A DNA stretch of 54,907 bases from Gemmiger formicilis (GTDB lineage: Bacteria > Bacillota > Clostridia > Oscillospirales > Ruminococcaceae). A program made the translations under genes and the position numbers. Positions 50,545 to 54,907 of the stretch are shown piece by piece; position 1 is the stretch's first letter, and every line of letters starts with the position of its first letter. The stretch spans positions 1-54,907 of the forward strand of contig NZ_JACJJP010000023.1 in assembly GCF_016900095.1 (NCBI RefSeq), in the 5' to 3' direction. The notes under the pieces are model-generated. The model worked only from the letters and a program-made list of their open reading frames with translations, searched no databases and was not told the DNA's origin.

Positions 50545-51048
50545 ATGGACACCGCCAAAACCATCGATACCCTGACCCTGAAAATGTTTGCCTTCAACGC
50601 GGGGGATGCCAAGCGCATCCAGCACCTGATGAAGGTCCACCGCTTTGCCCAGCTCATTGCCCGCATGGAGGGCCTGGACACCCACACCCGGTTTGTGGTG
50701 GAGTGCGCCGCCCTGGTTCATGATATCGGCATCCGCCCCGCAGAAGCCAAGTACGGCAGCTGCACCGGCAAGCTGCAGGAGCAGGAAGGTCCCGCCTACG
50801 CCCGTCCCATGCTGGAAGAGCTGGGCCTGGATGCGGCGGACATCGACCGCATCTGCTATCTGGTGGGGCACCACCACACCTACACCGGCATCGACTGGGC
50901 GGACTACCAGATTCTGGTAGAAGCGGATTTTCTGGTGAACCTGTATGAGGACGGCGTGGGGGCGGACGGCGTCCGCCATGCCCTGGATACCATCTTCCGC
51001 ACCAAGGCGGGACGGGACCTGTGCACGGAGATTTACGGCGTGCAGTGA
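50545..51048 (+). CDS. HD-domain phosphohydrolase
   Basis: 167 residues. Metal-binding pattern H..HD (VHRFAQLIA, ALVHDIGI) and GHHHTYTGIDW fit an HD hydrolase acting on nucleotides. ATG 50545 has AAAGGAG upstream. Confidence 0.85.
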   Translation: MDTAKTIDTLTLKMFAFNAGDAKRIQHLMKVHRFAQLIARMEGLDTHTRFVVECAALVHDIGIRPAEAKYGSCTGKLQEQEGPAYARPMLEELGLDAADIDRICYLVGHHHTYTGIDWADYQILVEADFLVNLYEDGVGADGVRHALDTIFRTKAGRDLCTEIYGVQ

Positions 51049-51059
51049 ACACAAGCCAA

Positions 51060-51102
51060 ACAGCCCCCGCCGGGCAGCAGATACCCGGCGAGGGCTGTTT
51101 TT
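51060..51102 (+). terminator. Terminator of the HD-domain gene
   Basis: ACAGCCC..CGCCGGG / CCCGGCG..GGGCTGT then TTTTTC. Confidence 0.85.
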
Positions 51103-51116
51103 CTATACAATAAAAG

Positions 51117-52106
51117 TCAGTCGATCTCCTCACAAGGGTAACGGAGGCCCATCTGGGCGCGCAGATGGTCCATCTGTTCCATCATGTGCACCGTCTCGGC
51201 ATGGGGCATGGAGGGACACTCGGTCAGCCCCTTTTGGATGCTGTCCACCGTCTCCAGCACTTCGTACTCATACCCGGTGAGCTGGGGCGGGCAGTCCAGG
51301 CTGTGAATCAGCCGGTTGTCGGCGTCGTACACCCGCAGGCCCTGGGGATTGTTGATGTTTTCCACCATCATGTACCCCTTGGTGCCGTAGATGACGCCGT
51401 ACCGGTCGGACACCGCGTTGGCGGCGGCGGTCAGGTTGGCCACCCGGCCGTCCTGCCAGGTCATGGTGATGCTGTCGGTCAGGTCCACCCCGTTTTCGTT
51501 TTTGGTGCACAGACCGTGGATGGCATCCGGGCGGCCGAAGACCATCTCCGCAAAGTTCAGGGTGTAGACCCCCACGTCCAGTAGGGCGCCGCCAGCCAGT
51601 TCCGGCACCACGATGCGGTGGTTGCCGGTGATGAAGTAGCCCAGGTTGGCGGTGAGCAGCCGGGGTTCCCCGATGAGCCCGGCGTCCAGGGTTTCCCGGA
51701 TGATACGGCGCATGGGCTGGTACCGGGTCCAGATGGCCTCGGTGACCAGCACCCCCTTGCTGCGGGCGTAGCGGATGGCATCCTCCGCCTGGCGGGCGCT
51801 GACGGTGAAGGACTTTTCGCACAGGATGTGCTTGCCGTGGTCGGCGCAGAGCTTGGTGTGCCGGTAATGGTGGGAGTGGGGCGTGGCGATGTAGACAAGG
51901 TCCAGGTCGGGGTCGCTGAGCATTTCCTCGTAGCTGCCGAAGGCCTTGTGCACCCCGTGGGCCTTGGCGAAGGCCTGGGCCCGGGACAGGTCCCGCGCTC
52001 CCACGGCGTAGAGTTCCACCTCCGGATGTCCGTTCTCATTGAGCAGACGGACGGTGTTGGCCATGACGCCGGCAATCTGCCCGGCGCCCAGAATTCCCAT
52101 TTTCAT
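51117..52106 (-). CDS. Gfo/Idh/MocA-family oxidoreductase
   Basis: 329 residues. Rossmann start MGILGAGQIAGVMANTV, then the catalytic-domain motif CEKSFTVS with the conserved Lys. Likely acts on a sugar or inositol with NAD(P). Start 52106 follows GGGAGG. Shares direction with the AraC gene behind it. Confidence 0.88.
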   Translation of the reverse strand: MKMGILGAGQIAGVMANTVRLLNENGHPEVELYAVGARDLSRAQAFAKAHGVHKAFGSYEEMLSDPDLDLVYIATPHSHHYRHTKLCADHGKHILCEKSFTVSARQAEDAIRYARSKGVLVTEAIWTRYQPMRRIIRETLDAGLIGEPRLLTANLGYFITGNHRIVVPELAGGALLDVGVYTLNFAEMVFGRPDAIHGLCTKNENGVDLTDSITMTWQDGRVANLTAAANAVSDRYGVIYGTKGYMMVENINNPQGLRVYDADNRLIHSLDCPPQLTGYEYEVLETVDSIQKGLTECPSMPHAETVHMMEQMDHLRAQMGLRYPCEEID

Positions 52107-52140
52107 TGTATATACCTCCCATGATGATCTGCGGCGGCTT

Positions 52141-53178
52141 TCAGCGGCGGGCCCGGTATTCCGCCGGGGTACAGCCGTAGCGTTCCGCAAACTTTTTATA
52201 AAAGAAATTTTCGTTGGTGTACCCGCACTGCTGGGCCACCTGGTGCACCGGCCGGGTGGTGGAACGAAGCAGGAAGGCTGCTCTGGCCAGACGGCCGTCG
52301 GTGATCAGATCCTTGAAGCTGCTGCCGGTGGCCTGGCGAAGCATGCGGGACAAGGCGTTGGGATGAAATCCGAACCGGGCGGCGGTTTCGGCCAGGGTGC
52401 AGGTGGTGCAGTTGTCGTCCATGTAGCGCAGAATCTCGGTGAGATAGCTGCGGCGGGCCTGGCGGTATTCGCTCTCCATGGCGCCCTGGTAGCTGCGCAC
52501 CAGTTCGATGAACACCAGGTTCATGTAGCTGCTGATGGCACCCTCGGCACAGATCTGGGGGTCCAGATACTCACAGAAAACCTCCTCCATCAGGTCCCGG
52601 AAAAAGGGGCTTTTGTCGGTGTGAAACAAAAGGTACCGGCTGTGGTCCCGCTCCTCGCTCAGGGCGTTGGACAAAAACCGGGGAATGGGACCGCTGGCGG
52701 TAAACCGCTCCACAAAGCTGGCGGTGAAGTAATGCCGGTCCATCAGGCAGTTGAGCACAATGTCCTTTTCCCCGGTGGGCAGGATGGTGTGCACCACCCC
52801 GCTGTCCATGATGCACACGTCCCCGGTGCGCATGGCCAGGCGGTGGCCGTTGATTTCGGCGGTGCACTGCCCCTCATAGACATAACTCATCTCGATATAA
52901 TCGTGCCGGTGCAGCGGTACCCGGGAAAACCGGGTCTGCTTGTTGAAGGCGATGCCGCTGACCTCCGCCGGGGTGAAGTTCGCCTTATCGCTGAAACTGC
53001 CGTGTCCCCTGGCACCACCGCCCACCACCGGCCCCGGAAACACATACACGCCGTTTTCCCATCGGGTTTTGGCATCCTGGCTCTGGTAATATTCCAGTGA
53101 TTTCTCGGGGTGGTCCCGGTAGAGGCGTTCCTTCTCTGTTGTCGGGATGACCAATTCATGGAATTCTTCTTTGTTCAT
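52141..53178 (-). CDS. AraC-family regulator with cupin domain
   Basis: 345 residues. N-terminal cupin (PLHRHDYIEMSYVYEGQC), C-terminal AraC helices (AQQCGYTNENFFYKKFAERY). It diverges from the PTS EIIBC gene and probably controls it and the oxidoreductase. Confidence 0.88.
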   Translation of the reverse strand: MNKEEFHELVIPTTEKERLYRDHPEKSLEYYQSQDAKTRWENGVYVFPGPVVGGGARGHGSFSDKANFTPAEVSGIAFNKQTRFSRVPLHRHDYIEMSYVYEGQCTAEINGHRLAMRTGDVCIMDSGVVHTILPTGEKDIVLNCLMDRHYFTASFVERFTASGPIPRFLSNALSEERDHSRYLLFHTDKSPFFRDLMEEVFCEYLDPQICAEGAISSYMNLVFIELVRSYQGAMESEYRQARRSYLTEILRYMDDNCTTCTLAETAARFGFHPNALSRMLRQATGSSFKDLITDGRLARAAFLLRSTTRPVHQVAQQCGYTNENFFYKKFAERYGCTPAEYRARR

Positions 53179-53248
53179 TTTGCCACACCCCCTGTTTTCA
53201 CCGCCGCAAAATGTTTGATTTTGTCAGGATTCCGGTTCTGTTTCGTGA

Positions 53249-53277
53249 TTGCTCCGGTGTGTTTTCCGCGCTATACT
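53249..53277 (+). promoter_or_regulatory. Promoter of the EIIBC gene
   Basis: TTGCTC and TATACT, spacing 17. Confidence 0.55.
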
Positions 53278-53375
53278 GAGGCTGTAAAAACAAGACCAGT
53301 ATACCACGGGCCCGGGCTGCTGGCAACAATTTCATCGGATGTATGAAAAAAGTAACCATATTGGAGGAAACAGAC

Positions 53376-54771
53376 ATGGCAAGAACGGATTACCCTCAGT
53401 TTGCGGCTGAGATCGTGGCCGCTGTGGGTGGCAAGGAAAATATTGTCAGTGTGACCCATTGCATGACCCGGCTGCGCTTTGTGCTGGCTGACGAGAGCAT
53501 CGTCAAGGACGAGGATGTGAAGAAGGTCAAGGGCGTCATGGGCGTGGTCCATGGCGGCGGCCAGTACCAGATTCCCATCGGTACCCAGGTGGAGGACCTG
53601 TGCCCCGAAGTGGAAAAACTGCTGCGCGGCGCGGACACCATGGCCGCCGGCAAGGCCAAGGCTGAAAGCATGCGGGTTGTGAGCAAGGACAGCTGGTACA
53701 ACCGCTTCTTCAAGGCCATTTCCGGCTGCATCATCCCCAGCATCGCCCCCATGGCTGCCGGCGGTATCATCAAAGGCGTGCTGACCATCCTGACCACCTT
53801 CGGCGTGCTGGCTTCCACCGACGGCACCTACATGATCTTCTACGCCGCGGCCGACGCCCTGATGTACTTCTTCCCCATCATCATCGGCTTCTCCGCCGGC
53901 AAGGTCTTCGGCATGAACCCCTACACCGCCGCCTGCCTGGGCGCTGCCATGCTGTTATCCTGACCTGGCCGCCTTTGTGGGCGCCGAAACCCCGCTGACC
54001 TTCTTCGGCATTCCGGTCACCATGCTGGGCTACCAGCAGACCATCCTGCCCATCCTGCTGGCCGTGTTCGTGGGCAGCAAGATCAAAAAGCTGGCCAAGA
54101 AACTGATTCCCCAGGTTCTGCAGCTCATGTTCGTTCCCACCGTGGTGCTGTGCATCACCTTCCCCCTGCCCCTGCTGGTGGTGGGCCCCGTCATGACCGC
54201 CGTTTCCAACACGGTGGCTGGTGCGGTCAACACCCTGTTCACCATGGTGCCTGTGGTCTGCGGCGGCGTTCTGGGTGCTTTCTGGCAGCTGTTTGTCATG
54301 ATGGGCATCCATGCGGCCATGATCCCCATCATCATGAACAACATCACCACCCTGGGTTACTGCCCGGTCAACGCCATCCTGGGCCTGACCGTGTGGGCTC
54401 TGGCCGGCGTCAGCCTGGGCTATGCCCTGAGCGTTAAGGACAAGGAACTCAAGGCCACCGCATTCGGCAGCATGGCTTCCGCTCTGTGCGGCATCACCGA
54501 ACCCACCATCTACACCGTGGCCCTGACCAACTTCAAGCGCTTCATCGCAGCCTTCATCGGCGGCGGCATCGCCGGTGTCATCGGCGGCGCCCTGGGCATC
54601 AAGTTCTACACCTGGGCCGGTGACGGTCTGTTCCGTATCCCCGGCATGATCAATCCCGCCGGGCTGGATGTGAGCTTCTACGGCTTCCTGGCCTGCGCCG
54701 CCATCGCCTTTGTGGTTTCCGGTGCCATCTCCTTTATTGTCACCGACCCCAACGAGGCCGCCCAGGCGTAA
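53376..54771 (+). pseudogene. PTS EIIBC (glucose/beta-glucoside superfamily) with a +1 frameshift
   Basis: The EIIB part has active Cys29 (VTHCMTRLRF). The EIIC part runs to ...AACLGAAMLLS, then a stop at 53962. One T fewer in CTGTTATCC (about 53955) restores GAAMLYPDLAAFVGAETPLT and the rest of EIIC to 54771. Length with correction is about 464 residues, normal for EIIBC without EIIA. A real mutation, a sequencing error or a programmed shift are all possible. Confidence 0.8.
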
Positions 54772-54810
54772 AATCCGCCTGAGTCTGGAAAGTACCTGTC
54801 CCCCATGTTA

Positions 54811-54907
54811 TAATAAACATAAATCAAAACCACCCGTTGAACGGGTGGTTTGAACAGGCCCTATAAGGGCCTATCTCCTGTGGTCGCTCCCTAAAGGGAG
54901 CCCCGAA
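54811..54907. mobile_element. IS200/IS605-like end (partial)
   Basis: Hairpins ACCACCC-GTTGAAC-GGGTGGT, GGCCC-TATA-GGGCC and GGCTCCCT-type CTCCC / GGGAG follow each other after the EIIBC stop. Multiple subterminal hairpins are typical of IS200/IS605 ends. No transposase codons are inside the window. Confidence 0.55.

Overview
The window looks like the chromosome of a GC-rich gut Firmicute of the Oscillospiraceae (Faecalibacterium / Gemmiger / Subdoligranulum type; genus not settled). It has two parts: a 25.2 kb integrative and conjugative element (ICE, about 88-25326) and about 29 kb of host metabolic genes (25329-54907). No rRNA or tRNA gene was seen.

ICE. The element is a Tn1549/CTn-like ICE with a large serine recombinase. 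It sits inside the N-terminal codons of an IS200/IS605 tnpA gene: codons 1-6 lie at 25346-25329 and the rest runs off the left edge from position 87. Removing the element restores the tnpA frame, and joining its ends gives an attP of two nearly identical 18-base inverted arms around a central TT. Almost all genes are on the minus strand, so transcription starts at the right end: ParB-like protein, a nucleotide-hydrolase-like DUF, a cytosine methyltransferase, ArdA, PcfB, VirD4 coupling protein, Maff2, VirB6/TrbL, SpoVG-like protein, PrgI, VirB4, an NlpC/P60 hydrolase, small CD11xx-type proteins, MobC, MobP relaxase, a sigma-like factor and the recombinase. The plus-strand genes are an XRE regulator and a TetR regulator. 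The TetR gene diverges from an AT-rich alpha/beta hydrolase gene, and the pair looks like acquired cargo. I saw no classical antibiotic-resistance gene.

The most unusual ICE feature is a palindrome (arms CTTCGGGCCA / TGGCCCGAAG, three variable bases between) present 19 times in the element and not seen in the flanking host DNA. Most copies lie 0-10 bases after a stop codon, making a 10-bp RNA hairpin. Four copies lie inside genes, always in the same frame, encoding S-G-(H/Q)-x-x-P-K. Several copies stand next to intrinsic terminators inside the transfer operon. A second regulatory theme is a 38-base block (33/38 identical) upstream of both the recombinase promoter and the promoter leading to the relaxase, which suggests shared control of excision and mobilisation. 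Hairpins bury the ribosome binding sites of the sigma-like factor, the XRE regulator and the interrupted tnpA.

Host region. From left to right: a nucleoside hydrolase broken by one TAG; an AraC regulator; small membrane proteins; a glucuronide locus (GPH transporter diverging from GH2 beta-glucuronidase, GH3 and GH79 enzymes); a sulfur / Fe-S operon (metY-cysK-iscS-iscU-rrf2) preceded by a 24-codon leader peptide with Cys-Cys and a further Cys codon near its end; a HAD phosphatase; a mannose-family PTS (IIA, IIB, IIC, IID); a four-gene overlapping operon of two sugar-binding proteins with a histidine kinase and response regulator but no permease; a DUF1275 membrane protein; an HD-domain protein; a Gfo/Idh/MocA oxidoreductase; an AraC regulator; and a PTS EIIBC gene with a single-base frameshift. 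The right edge enters hairpin DNA resembling another IS200/IS605 end.
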